This document shows positions 33,032 through 40,975 of a stretch of DNA of 62,396 nucleotides, piece after piece. The translations under genes and the position numbers were made by a program. The DNA lies in NCBI GenBank assembly GCA_036659415.1, contig JAVXCQ010000013.1, positions 1 through 62,396 on the forward strand, in the 5' to 3' direction. The notes beneath the pieces were generated by a model. The model had not been told where the DNA came from and did no database searches. It worked only from the letters and a program-made list of their open reading frames with translations. The first letter of the stretch is position 1. Each line of letters starts with the position of its first letter. This stretch comes from JAVXCQ01 sp036659415 (GTDB lineage Bacteria > Bacillota > Negativicutes > Acidaminococcales > Acidaminococcaceae).

Positions 33032-33752
33032 GAGCGTTGGCCAACTTTAATAAGGCTTTTAATTCATCTTCATATAAGGGGCGACATTCGCCACGTCTTA
33101 AACCATTAAGCGTTAAATTGCCTAGCTTATAACGCTTAAGCTGGCGCACAGGAAAACCGATAAAATCACACATTCTTCTAATTTGACGATTACGTCCTTC
33201 GTGAATGCTGATATTAAAGACTGTCAAATTGCGTTCGTGATCATACTCAACCAAGTCCACGGTGGCCGGAGCAGTTAAGCCATCTTCTAATTTGACACCC
33301 ATACGCAAGAGATCCAGCTTTTCATCGGAAACTAAGCCAGGAACAATAACATTATAGGATTTATTTACTTCGTGTTTAGGGTGGGTTAGTTTCTGTGTTA
33401 AGGCTCCGTCATTGGTTAATAACAGTAAGCCTTCTGTGTTGTAGTCTAAGCGACCAACAGGAAACACACGTTCTGGTAAATCCTCAATTAATGAAGCCAC
33501 CGTGCAACGTCCTTCCGGGTCAACCATCGTTGTTACCACACCTCTTGGTTTATAGAGTAAGTAATACACTTTCTTTTCTTGTTTGATACCCTTACCATCT
33601 ACTGTGATAAAAGCTTTTTCATCTACTTTGGTGCCTAATGCCGTCACCAGCTTATTATTAACTTTGACGCGACCTGCTAAAATGATTTTTTCGGCTTCTC
33701 TTCTTGAAGCAATACCAGCTGCTGCTAAAACTTTTTGTAAACGTTCTTCCAT
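33024..33752 (-). CDS. rluB: Pseudouridine synthase RluB family
   Basis: Modifies a uridine in 23S rRNA (position 2605 in E. coli RluB). An N-terminal S4 RNA-binding domain (about 1-60: ERLQKVLAAAGIASRREAE) is followed by the synthase domain with the catalytic Asp in GRLDYNTEGLLLLTNDG. The C-terminal EGRNRQIRRMCDFIG block is typical. The length of 242 is normal. It is the first gene of the rluB-HI0933-cmk-plsC-ispH-fni set. Confidence 0.93.
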   Translation of the reverse strand: MEERLQKVLAAAGIASRREAEKIILAGRVKVNNKLVTALGTKVDEKAFITVDGKGIKQEKKVYYLLYKPRGVVTTMVDPEGRCTVASLIEDLPERVFPVGRLDYNTEGLLLLTNDGALTQKLTHPKHEVNKSYNVIVPGLVSDEKLDLLRMGVKLEDGLTAPATVDLVEYDHERNLTVFNISIHEGRNRQIRRMCDFIGFPVRQLKRYKLGNLTLNGLRRGECRPLYEDELKALLKLANAHE

Positions 33753-33825
33753 TGTTTTCTACCTCAAATTCTTTATATCTTTTAATATTTTACCATAGAC
33801 AAGCTGGCTTCGCACATATTTTCAA

Positions 33826-33854
33826 CAAAAAAACCGGAACGAGTACGATCCGGT
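33826..33854 (-). terminator. Terminator after scpB
   Basis: Hairpin ACCGGA/TCCGGT (33833-33838 with 33849-33854) followed on the minus strand by seven T. It ends the M50-trpS-scpA-scpB transcript. Confidence 0.75.
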
Positions 33855-33864
33855 CGTGAGGACA

Positions 33865-34425
33865 CTAACATTCAGTATTGTTAGTGTCAGTTTTTAGATT
33901 GTCCGCATTAAATAACTGTTCAGCGGACAGTTGCGGTAAATCTTGGAGGGAATTAAGCCCAAAGGTGACTAAAAAAGTGTCGCTAGTGGCATAGAGAATA
34001 GGACGCCCTAAGGTGTTTTTACGTCCGGCTTCTTCAATGAGGCCGCAATCTAAGAGCGTATTTACAACACCATCGACTTGCACACCGCGAATAGCTTCCA
34101 TTTCAGAACGTGTAACCGGTTGTTTAAAAGCTACAATGGCTAAAGTTTCCAAAGCAGCATTAGTTAATTTAAGTTCTTGTTTGGCGACTAATTGACGAAC
34201 CGTAGCCTCCATTTCCGGCTTCGTGGTTAGCTGATAGCCACCTGCTACACAGCGAATACATAGCCCCCGCTCTGCTTGGGCATAGTTTTCCGCCAAAAGA
34301 TCAAGTAAGTGTTGCACAGTTTCCAATTCTATTTGTAAAATAGCAGCAATTTTTTCGCTGCTCAAAGGTTCACCAGCAGCAAATAAAAGTGCTTCTACAT
34401 TACTTTGCAGATAATCATAAAACAT
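33865..34425 (-). CDS. scpB: Segregation and condensation protein B
   Basis: ScpB is the winged-helix kleisin partner that, with ScpA and SMC, condenses the chromosome. Two winged-helix domains span the 186 residues; EALLFAAGEPLS (near 11) and the IVAFKQPVTRSEMEAIRGV block are conserved. It overlaps scpA by 11 nt. The last codons and stop lie in a perfect 10-bp inverted repeat (33861-33870 with 33879-33888), just before the terminator. Confidence 0.95.
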   Translation of the reverse strand: MFYDYLQSNVEALLFAAGEPLSSEKIAAILQIELETVQHLLDLLAENYAQAERGLCIRCVAGGYQLTTKPEMEATVRQLVAKQELKLTNAALETLAIVAFKQPVTRSEMEAIRGVQVDGVVNTLLDCGLIEEAGRKNTLGRPILYATSDTFLVTFGLNSLQDLPQLSAEQLFNADNLKTDTNNTEC

Positions 34426-35137
34426 TCTGTTCGTCCTCCCGCAAGAAGATATAGATTGGTGAAAAAGGTTCAGACTGCGTAATTGTAACTCTACCTCGAC
34501 GCATTAATTCCAAAACAGCGAGAAAAGTTGCTACTTTTTCACTGCGACTACTGACTAGCTTCATTGCTTGCGTAAATTCTAAAGCGTGACTATTAGCTTG
34601 TAAGAGTTGGATAATATCTTGCATTTTATCTTGCACATGAAATTCTTGCCGTTCAATTAAAGCTGTTTCCGGTTCACGTAAGCTAACCAAGGTCACCAAA
34701 GTGTCTAGGAGCGTGGTAATGTCCAGGGCTTGCAATTTGCGTTTTAAATCCGGAAACTGCATTGGCGGTCGCGTATGATAGAGCGAAGCTTGTTGCCTAC
34801 AGTCTAAGAGTAGCTGCGCTTGTAATTTGATTTTACGATAAGCAATCAGCATTTCCACTAACATTTGCCGTGGATCAGCCTCAGCTTCGCCTTCTTCTAA
34901 AGGCGGTTTGGGTAAGAGCATACGAGACTTAATTTGTAATAAAGTAGCTGCCATTAGTAAAAATTCACTGGCGACTTCCATATCGTACTCCGCCATGTTG
35001 CGCAAAATATCCACATATTGCCCTGTAATAGCTACAATCGGGATATCATAAATATCAATTTTATCTTTTTCAATTAGGTGGATTAAAAGATCTAGTGGAC
35101 CTTCAAAATCTTGCACCTTGATATTATAGTTGGGCAT
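34415..35137 (-). CDS. scpA: Segregation and condensation protein A
   Basis: ScpA is the kleisin that bridges SMC heads in the condensin complex. The N-terminal block FEGPLDLLIHLIEKDKIDIYDI (10-31) and the EFLLMAATLLQIKSRMLLP segment are the family signature. The C-terminus has the winged-helix MRRGRV segment that contacts SMC. The 240-residue length is normal. It lies 15 nt after trpS and is coupled to scpB. Confidence 0.95.
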   Translation of the reverse strand: MPNYNIKVQDFEGPLDLLIHLIEKDKIDIYDIPIVAITGQYVDILRNMAEYDMEVASEFLLMAATLLQIKSRMLLPKPPLEEGEAEADPRQMLVEMLIAYRKIKLQAQLLLDCRQQASLYHTRPPMQFPDLKRKLQALDITTLLDTLVTLVSLREPETALIERQEFHVQDKMQDIIQLLQANSHALEFTQAMKLVSSRSEKVATFLAVLELMRRGRVTITQSEPFSPIYIFLREDEQNVL

Positions 35138-35152
35138 AGCTTCTCCCGCTGT

Positions 35153-36145
35153 TTAAAGCACATTCATCGCTTTGCGAATTTCTTCCATATTGGCTGCAGC
35201 CACCAGTCTGGCTCGTTCATTACCATGTTCTAGCACTTCTTTCACATAGCCTGGTTTAGCTTTGAGACTTTCACGGCGAATATGAATATCGGCCAGCAAG
35301 GCATTCATGCGTTCCGCTAGGCAATTTTTACATTGAACGCAACCAATTTCACCGGCACGGCATTGACAAGCAATGCTTTCAGCATTTTCCGAATTAAATA
35401 TTTTTTGAAAAGTGTAAACAACGCAAACCTCGGGGTTACCAAGATCTGTTTTTTTGATGCGTTGTGGGTCAGTAATCATGAGGCGGATCCGTTCCTTTAC
35501 TTCTGCCGGTGCGGCACCAAAGGGAATGGTATTGCCATAGGATTTGCTCATTTTACGCCCATCAATGCCGGGCAAAACTTTGGACTGAGAATAAACCGCT
35601 TGCGGCTCCGGGAAGATTTCTTGTTTATACAGATAGTTGAAACGTCTCACCAATTCGCGTGTAAGTTCCAAATGTGCAGCTTGATCTTCCCCTACCGGTA
35701 CAGCATTTGCTTTATAGAGCATAATATCCGCAGCCATTAAGACCGGATAGCCAAGAAAACCGTAGGTGTTAATGTCTTTACCCTGGGCACCTAGTTGTTG
35801 TAATTTATCTTTGTAGGTTGGCACACGTTCTAACCAAGATAAAGGTGTCGACATACCCAGTAAAAGATATAATTCCGCGTGTTCTTTTACGTGGGATTGT
35901 AAGAAAATAACATTTTTTTCTGGGTCTAAACCAGCACTTAACCAGTCAATCGCCATTTCCATGACATTTTCTTGCAATTTGGAGGTATCTTCAAAGGAAG
36001 AAGTTAATGCGTGTAAGTCTACAATCGAAAAAAAACATTCATATTCATGTTGTAATTTGACCCAATTTTCTAAAGCACCCATATAGTTGCCCAAGTGAAA
36101 ACGACCTGATGGTTGCATTCCACTAAAAATTCTACCTTTTGTCAT
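35153..36145 (-). CDS. trpS: Tryptophanyl-tRNA synthetase
   Basis: Charges tRNA-Trp. The class I signature appears as PSGRFHLGNYMGA (12-24, HLGN for HIGH) and KMSKSYGN for KMSKS. The 330-residue length is the bacterial standard. A CQC-x5-C-x2-C-x2-C cluster near 260-275 is seen in many Firmicutes TrpS. No T-box-like leader is evident: the promoter lies upstream of the M50 gene with a short leader, and only 31 nt separate M50 from trpS. Confidence 0.96.
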   Translation of the reverse strand: MTKGRIFSGMQPSGRFHLGNYMGALENWVKLQHEYECFFSIVDLHALTSSFEDTSKLQENVMEMAIDWLSAGLDPEKNVIFLQSHVKEHAELYLLLGMSTPLSWLERVPTYKDKLQQLGAQGKDINTYGFLGYPVLMAADIMLYKANAVPVGEDQAAHLELTRELVRRFNYLYKQEIFPEPQAVYSQSKVLPGIDGRKMSKSYGNTIPFGAAPAEVKERIRLMITDPQRIKKTDLGNPEVCVVYTFQKIFNSENAESIACQCRAGEIGCVQCKNCLAERMNALLADIHIRRESLKAKPGYVKEVLEHGNERARLVAAANMEEIRKAMNVL

Positions 36146-36176
36146 TAAGTTCGTCTCCTTTTAACTAGTCAATTTA

Positions 36177-36797
36177 TTAAAAAATCAGTGATAGTAGTAA
36201 TGAGGTTCCCCTCAAAAACATGGAAGATAAAGGTCCAATAATCATACTAACGATACCTGTTAATAGAAGTCCCATGAGTATGTACATACCATAAGGTTCT
36301 ATTTTTTGATATTCATAAGCTTGTCGTCCAGGTAACCAAGCCATGAGAATTTTGGAACCGTCCAGTGGCGGTACCGGAATTAGGTTGAAAAAAGCAAACC
36401 AAACATTATAAAGTTGCGTCCACGCTAAAAAAGTATAGACGCCGGTAGTTAAAATGCCCAATTTATTCATGACGGCAATGATGAAAGAAGCTAAAAAACA
36501 AAGAAAAAGATTAGCTCCGGGACCGGCAAAAGAAACCTTCATCATACCTTGCCTGCCATTACGGAAGTAACTGGGATTAATACCCACAGGTTTTGCCCAC
36601 CCAAAGCCGACAAAGACAAGCATTAGCGTCCCTAGGGGATCTAAATGTGCCAAAGGGTTAAGGGTTAGACGTCCTAGCATACGTGGTGTAGGATCTCCCA
36701 TGGAGTCGGCAACTTGTGCATGGGCATATTCATGCACGGTCAGAGCTATCAAAAGAGCCGGAATTCTATATATTATTTCACTATCAAAACCAAGCAT
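36177..36797 (-). CDS. Site-2 protease-like M50 membrane metallopeptidase
   Basis: A 206-residue membrane protease with the zinc motif HEYAH (23-27) in the first membrane segment and a NLIPVPPLDGSKIL block holding the third ligand. About five hydrophobic helices are seen. There is no PDZ domain, so it is the short SpoIVFB/Rv-type rather than RseP. It commonly precedes trpS-scpAB in Firmicutes. The substrate is unknown. GGAGG precedes the ATG. Confidence 0.9.
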   Translation of the reverse strand: MLGFDSEIIYRIPALLIALTVHEYAHAQVADSMGDPTPRMLGRLTLNPLAHLDPLGTLMLVFVGFGWAKPVGINPSYFRNGRQGMMKVSFAGPGANLFLCFLASFIIAVMNKLGILTTGVYTFLAWTQLYNVWFAFFNLIPVPPLDGSKILMAWLPGRQAYEYQKIEPYGMYILMGLLLTGIVSMIIGPLSSMFLRGTSLLLSLIF

Positions 36798-36830
36798 GAG
36801 TTAACCTCCATAAAATTAATGTACTCGTTT

Positions 36831-36859
36831 ATTATACAAGATTTTAACTAAAAAGCCAA
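36831..36859 (-). promoter_or_regulatory. Promoter of M50-trpS-scpA-scpB
   Basis: Minus strand TTGGCT (36859-36854), 17-nt spacer, TATAAT (36836-36831), about 33 nt before the ATG of the M50 gene. Confidence 0.7.
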
Positions 36860-36875
36860 AGGAAACAATCCTGTA

Positions 36876-36905
36876 ACAAAAAGCACCTGCTAACAGCAAG
36901 TGCTT
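36876..36905 (-). terminator. Terminator after the enoyl-CoA hydratase gene
   Basis: Hairpin AAGCACCTGC/GCAAGTGCTT (36881-36890 with 36896-36905, one mismatch) with five T on the minus strand. A second, weaker hairpin (36931-36955) lies between it and the stop codon. Confidence 0.75.
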
Positions 36906-36966
36906 AAGAAGGTTATTTTAGTTACAAGTTACCAGCTTATTTAAGATTAGCTGGTGTTCTGCGTTC

Positions 36967-37743
36967 TTATTGCCCGCTAAAATTAGGTGTACGTTTTGCT
37001 TTAAACGCGGCAATACCTTCAGCGCAATCGGCAGTGGCTAGACACAAAGGTTGCGCAAGGGTTTCGGTGGTCAAGACTTCATCCAAGGTTAAAGCGGTAT
37101 TATTGAGCGTGGATTTAATGATACTAAGAGCTAGCGGTGCACTGGTGGCCAATCTTTGTGCCATTGCTTCCGTAGTTTTGCTCAAGGTGTTTTCCGGACA
37201 AACATGATTAATCATACCAAGCTTTTCAGCTGTAGCGGCATCAATTAAATCTGCCGTGAACATTAATTCTTTAGCTTTATGAACACCGATGACCTTGGGT
37301 AACAGATACATACCACCACAATCCGGGACTAAACCAACTTTTGCAAAACTTTGCGCAAAACGAGCAGTGTTAACAGCATAAATTAAATCACAAGCTAACA
37401 TTAGATTAGCACCAGCTCCTGCAGCCACACCATTGACCATGGCAATAACTGGTTTGGGTAAAAGCATTATTTTTTTTGTTAGTTGCCCTACTTTTTCAAT
37501 AAAGGTTCTTTTGTCACTGACGGTAGTTAATGTGGTTAGATACGGTAAATCGCCGCCGGCGCAAAAAGCTTTCCCTTGACCAGTAAGAATGATGACTTTA
37601 ACTTCTGCAGTGGTTTCTGCTTGTAACAAGGCAGTGTGCAAGCCGTCTACCAAGGTATCATTCATGGAGTTAAGACTTTGTGGTCGATTTAACGTAATCC
37701 AAGCCACCTGATTTTTTACTTCAAACAGCACAGCGTTTTCCAT
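36967..37743 (-). CDS. Enoyl-CoA hydratase/isomerase family protein
   Basis: A crotonase-fold enzyme of about 258 residues. The NRPQSLNSMN segment, the oxyanion-hole block GKAFCAGGDLPYL near 60-70, and the VNGVAAGAGANLMLACDL block are present. GLVPDCGGMYLLP supplies the second acidic position (Asp in place of the usual Glu-type residue). The start is the ATG at 37743 (GGGGGA upstream). It stands alone with its own terminator, and no thiolase, acyl-CoA dehydrogenase or CoA ligase is near, so the substrate is open. Confidence 0.85.
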   Translation of the reverse strand: MENAVLFEVKNQVAWITLNRPQSLNSMNDTLVDGLHTALLQAETTAEVKVIILTGQGKAFCAGGDLPYLTTLTTVSDKRTFIEKVGQLTKKIMLLPKPVIAMVNGVAAGAGANLMLACDLIYAVNTARFAQSFAKVGLVPDCGGMYLLPKVIGVHKAKELMFTADLIDAATAEKLGMINHVCPENTLSKTTEAMAQRLATSAPLALSIIKSTLNNTALTLDEVLTTETLAQPLCLATADCAEGIAAFKAKRTPNFSGQ

Positions 37744-37865
37744 ACTAATAACATCCCCCAATTTCATCAGATAGTTTCAAGTTAGTAGTAATATTCGTCA
37801 TTACTAGCATGATTTCCTCTATAATCCCACTTAATAAGGACAGCCTAAATAGTGAATATTGCCAG

Positions 37866-38639
37866 TTATTTTCTTTTATTTAATTCATCTAAAAGATGAC
37901 TATTGAGAATTTTAATAAAAGTTCCTTTCATACCCAAAGACCTGGTCTGGATTAAGCCGGCACTTTCAAATTTACGCAAAGCATTAACGATGACCGAACG
38001 AGTAATCCCTGCTTTGTCTGCTATTTTGCTGGCTACCAATAAGCCTTCTAAGCCCTGTAGTGCTCCGATAATATGTTCTATTGCTTCCAATTCGGAATAA
38101 GAAAGCGTTGAAAAAGCAATTTGCACCATGGCTTTTTGTCTGGCTGTTTCTTCACTTAAAATAGCACGTTCATGCAAAATTTCTACGCCGATAACAGTGG
38201 CGGCATGCTCAGATAAAATTAAATCAGCATCGATAAATTCTTGTTTGAATTTAGCTAAAATGAGAGTTCCTAGTCGTTCACCATTACCAAAAATCGGTAC
38301 GACGGTAGTAAATTTGTCAGCAAAAACACAAGTGGTTTCTTTTTTGAAAGCACAAGTATGATTAATCATCGCAATATTAGAAAAGGTTGCATTCATTTTT
38401 AATAACCATTCCACGTAATGAGCAGGGAAAATCGTTTTTTTCAGAACTTGTTCACGCATAATATCGCATTCAAAGTCATCTTGTAAGGCTAGTCCCATAA
38501 TATCGCCAGGGCTGGCAACAATATAGATATTGGCACCAATAACATCCCTTAATAATTTAGCGACATCATCATAACAAATCTTTTCCGCTTTTTGTAGTAA
38601 TTTATTAATTTTACGAGTTTTTTCTAATAGTGCTAACAT
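37866..38639 (-). CDS. codY: GTP- and branched-chain amino acid-sensing repressor CodY
   Basis: CodY represses nutrient-scavenging and biosynthesis genes when GTP and Ile/Leu/Val are plentiful. The N-terminal GAF domain begins LLEKTRKINKLLQ. The C-terminal winged helix carries ASKIADKAGITRSVIVNALRK and ESAGLIQTRSLGMKGT, almost the textbook CodY helix-turn-helix. The start is the ATG at 38639 behind AGGAG; a longer frame to 38708 overlaps xerC and lacks a site. It follows xerC directly, without the hslV/hslU pair that often lies between them. Confidence 0.96.
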   Translation of the reverse strand: MLALLEKTRKINKLLQKAEKICYDDVAKLLRDVIGANIYIVASPGDIMGLALQDDFECDIMREQVLKKTIFPAHYVEWLLKMNATFSNIAMINHTCAFKKETTCVFADKFTTVVPIFGNGERLGTLILAKFKQEFIDADLILSEHAATVIGVEILHERAILSEETARQKAMVQIAFSTLSYSELEAIEHIIGALQGLEGLLVASKIADKAGITRSVIVNALRKFESAGLIQTRSLGMKGTFIKILNSHLLDELNKRK

Positions 38640-38670
38640 GATATCTCCTTTGTGGTAAAAAGCCTTGGCT

Positions 38671-39570
38671 TTAAGCATGGGGGTGATGGTCGTGATACAC
38701 TTTGGCAATCCGCTCCGTTGTCACATGAGTATAAATTTGAGTGGTTGAAAGATTGGCGTGTCCCAAAAGTTCCTGTACAGCTCGTAAATCCGCACCATGT
38801 TCTAATAAATGAGTAGCAAACGTATGCCGGATTACATGGGGACTAATGTGTTTATGTAGTGCCAATGTTTGAATGTATTTATCCAAAATTCTGCGGACGC
38901 TGCGATCGGTTAAAGGTGTACCCAATCGATTGATAAAAACTAAACCATGTTCAGGCACCTTATATTTACGCATCAAAGGCAAACGTGCTTTGTGTAAATA
39001 TTTATCCATGGCTTGTACAGCAGTGCGTCCAATCGGAACAATACGCTCCTTATTTCCCTTGCCTTGCAAGAGAACATACTGATTACCTAGATCTATATTG
39101 ACTAAAGTAAGCCCGACTAATTCAGAAACACGGCAGCCTGTAGCATACAGTAGTTCCAGCAAACTTTGATCACGTAACCCCAATTCGTCAGCAGGTGGTA
39201 AATTTAATAACTCATTCATTTCAAATTCTTCCAAAAAAACCGGTAAGCGTTTTTCCAGTTTAGGTGTTTTAACCTTAAGAAAAGGATTTACTTCTACAAT
39301 ATTCTCGCGAAGTAAATAACGATAAAAGGAACGCAAGGAAGAAATTCGTCTGGCGATGGTTCGGCGAGCATATTTATCTTCATTCATTTGAGCTAAATAA
39401 GCCCTAATGTCCAAAATAATTACGTCTGGCCAGGTAAAACTAGTGACCTTACGTGCCTGTAAAAAGCCGATAAAAAGCAAAATATCCGCTTGATAACTTT
39501 TTAGAGTTAGGGGGGAAACATTTTTTTCCACTTCCAAATATTTTAGAAAGGCTGTTACGTATTGGTCCAA
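38671..39570 (-). CDS. xerC: Tyrosine recombinase XerC
   Basis: Resolves chromosome dimers at dif together with XerD. N-terminal SAM-like domain, then the catalytic residues: Arg in TGCRVSELVGL, Lys in GKGNKERIVPI, HVIRHTFATHLLEHGADLR, LGHANLSTTQIYTHV with the Tyr nucleophile. Its 299 residues and its place between trmFO and codY mark it as the housekeeping enzyme rather than an element integrase. Confidence 0.94.
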   Translation of the reverse strand: MDQYVTAFLKYLEVEKNVSPLTLKSYQADILLFIGFLQARKVTSFTWPDVIILDIRAYLAQMNEDKYARRTIARRISSLRSFYRYLLRENIVEVNPFLKVKTPKLEKRLPVFLEEFEMNELLNLPPADELGLRDQSLLELLYATGCRVSELVGLTLVNIDLGNQYVLLQGKGNKERIVPIGRTAVQAMDKYLHKARLPLMRKYKVPEHGLVFINRLGTPLTDRSVRRILDKYIQTLALHKHISPHVIRHTFATHLLEHGADLRAVQELLGHANLSTTQIYTHVTTERIAKVYHDHHPHA

Positions 39571-39646
39571 CCTATCCGCCTCCTCAAAACGACTAGCGAC
39601 AGCATAAGGTTCCAGCGACTTCTAGCCAGCTAGCGGTACTTGCTAT

Positions 39647-40975
39647 TTACAGAGTGGTTTTTGCTAACATTGTAGTTAAAGCTTCTAGTGCTCTAGCAGC
39701 AATTAAAGCGTTTTTTTCTTTTTTCTTGCGAATTCTAAGCGTTAAAGGTGGTAAAATACCAAAATTAACGTTCATGGGTTGAAAATTTTTCACTTCGGCC
39801 GTACTAATATAGCGGGCAAGTGCTCCATGTGCTGTTTCTGGTGGAAAGTCCAGAGGTTGTTTATTTAAGGCAGCCTGAGCGATATTTAGTCCAGCCATTA
39901 ATCCAGAAGCAGCCGATTCCACATAACCCTCCACACCTGTTAATTGCCCAGCAAAATAAAAGCGTGGATTCGCTTGTAGACAAAAATGTCCATCTAACAA
40001 ATGAGGTGAATTAATATAGGAGTTCTTATGCATGACGCCATAACGTACAAATTCTGCATTTTCCAAACCCGGAATTAAACCAAAAACACGCTTTTGTTCA
40101 GGCCATTTAAGGTGGGTTTGAAAGCCTACGATATTATAGAGCGTAGCCGCTGCATTATCTTGACGTAATTGTACTACGGCATAGGCTTCTTTGCCTGTAC
40201 GCGGGTCAACTAGCCCTACGGGTTTTAATGGACCAAAGCGAATAGTATCTTCTCCTCGTCCGGCCATTTCCTCAATGGGCATACAAGCTTCAAAAAAGAC
40301 TTCTTTTTCGAAAGACTTAATTTCAGCGGTTTGCGCTTGACAAAGTTCTGTCCAAAAATGTAGATATTCTTCTTTGGTAAAAGGACAATTAAGGTAGTCT
40401 GCATCACCCTTATCATAGCGTGAAGCACGATAAACTTTATCATAGTTCAAAGAATCGGCCGTTAAGATTGGAGCAGCGGCATCAAAAAAATAGAAATAAT
40501 CTTCCTGCACCAATTGTTGAATACTTTGCGACAGCGCGTCAGAAGTTAAAGGGCCGCTAGCGACCAAAACATAACCTTTGAGCGCTTTTAAGTCAGTAAC
40601 TTCTTCCGTAATGACGGTAACGAGCGGATGATTTTTAATTGTTTGGGTAATCTCTGCGGCAAAAGCTTCACGGTCAACGGCAAGAGCTCCACCGGCTGGT
40701 ACACGGCAATGATCCGCCGCTGCTATAATGAGCGAGTTAAGTTTTCGCATTTCTTCTTTTAATAAACCTACGGCATTTTCTATATTGTCAGCACGTAAGG
40801 AATTACTGCAAACCAGTTCCGCAAAATCATTGGTTTTATGAGCTGCGCTGCTTTTAAGCGGTCTCATTTCATGGAGAAGAACAGGAATGCCGCAACGAAC
40901 AATTTGCCAGGCCGCTTCACAGCCGGCAAGACCGGCGCCAATAATGTGAATGGGAGTTAGATCATTATTTGTCAT
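39647..40975 (-). CDS. trmFO: tRNA m5U54 methyltransferase TrmFO (folate/FAD-dependent)
   Basis: Methylates U54 of tRNA using methylenetetrahydrofolate and FAD. FAD loop IIGAGLAGCEAAWQ at 10-23, LHEMRP near 34, ELVCSNSLR near 53, and GQLTGVEGYVESAASGL near 310 are all family blocks. The 442 residues are full length. It overlaps topA by 11 nt. A 76-nt gap separates it from xerC, with no clear signal seen in it. Confidence 0.96.
   Translation of the reverse strand: MTNNDLTPIHIIGAGLAGCEAAWQIVRCGIPVLLHEMRPLKSSAAHKTNDFAELVCSNSLRADNIENAVGLLKEEMRKLNSLIIAAADHCRVPAGGALAVDREAFAAEITQTIKNHPLVTVITEEVTDLKALKGYVLVASGPLTSDALSQSIQQLVQEDYFYFFDAAAPILTADSLNYDKVYRASRYDKGDADYLNCPFTKEEYLHFWTELCQAQTAEIKSFEKEVFFEACMPIEEMAGRGEDTIRFGPLKPVGLVDPRTGKEAYAVVQLRQDNAAATLYNIVGFQTHLKWPEQKRVFGLIPGLENAEFVRYGVMHKNSYINSPHLLDGHFCLQANPRFYFAGQLTGVEGYVESAASGLMAGLNIAQAALNKQPLDFPPETAHGALARYISTAEVKNFQPMNVNFGILPPLTLRIRKKKEKNALIAARALEALTTMLAKTTL

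Noticed and set aside
35333..35740. 135-codon plus-strand open frame opposite trpS
   Set aside because: It is fully antisense to trpS and resembles no protein family.
36798..36880. T-box leader controlling trpS
   Set aside because: The leader of the M50-trpS transcript is only about 30 nt and has no T-box or specifier stem.
38671..39570. Tyrosine recombinase as sign of an integrated element
   Set aside because: It is XerC in its conserved place between trmFO and codY, with no attachment repeats or cargo genes.
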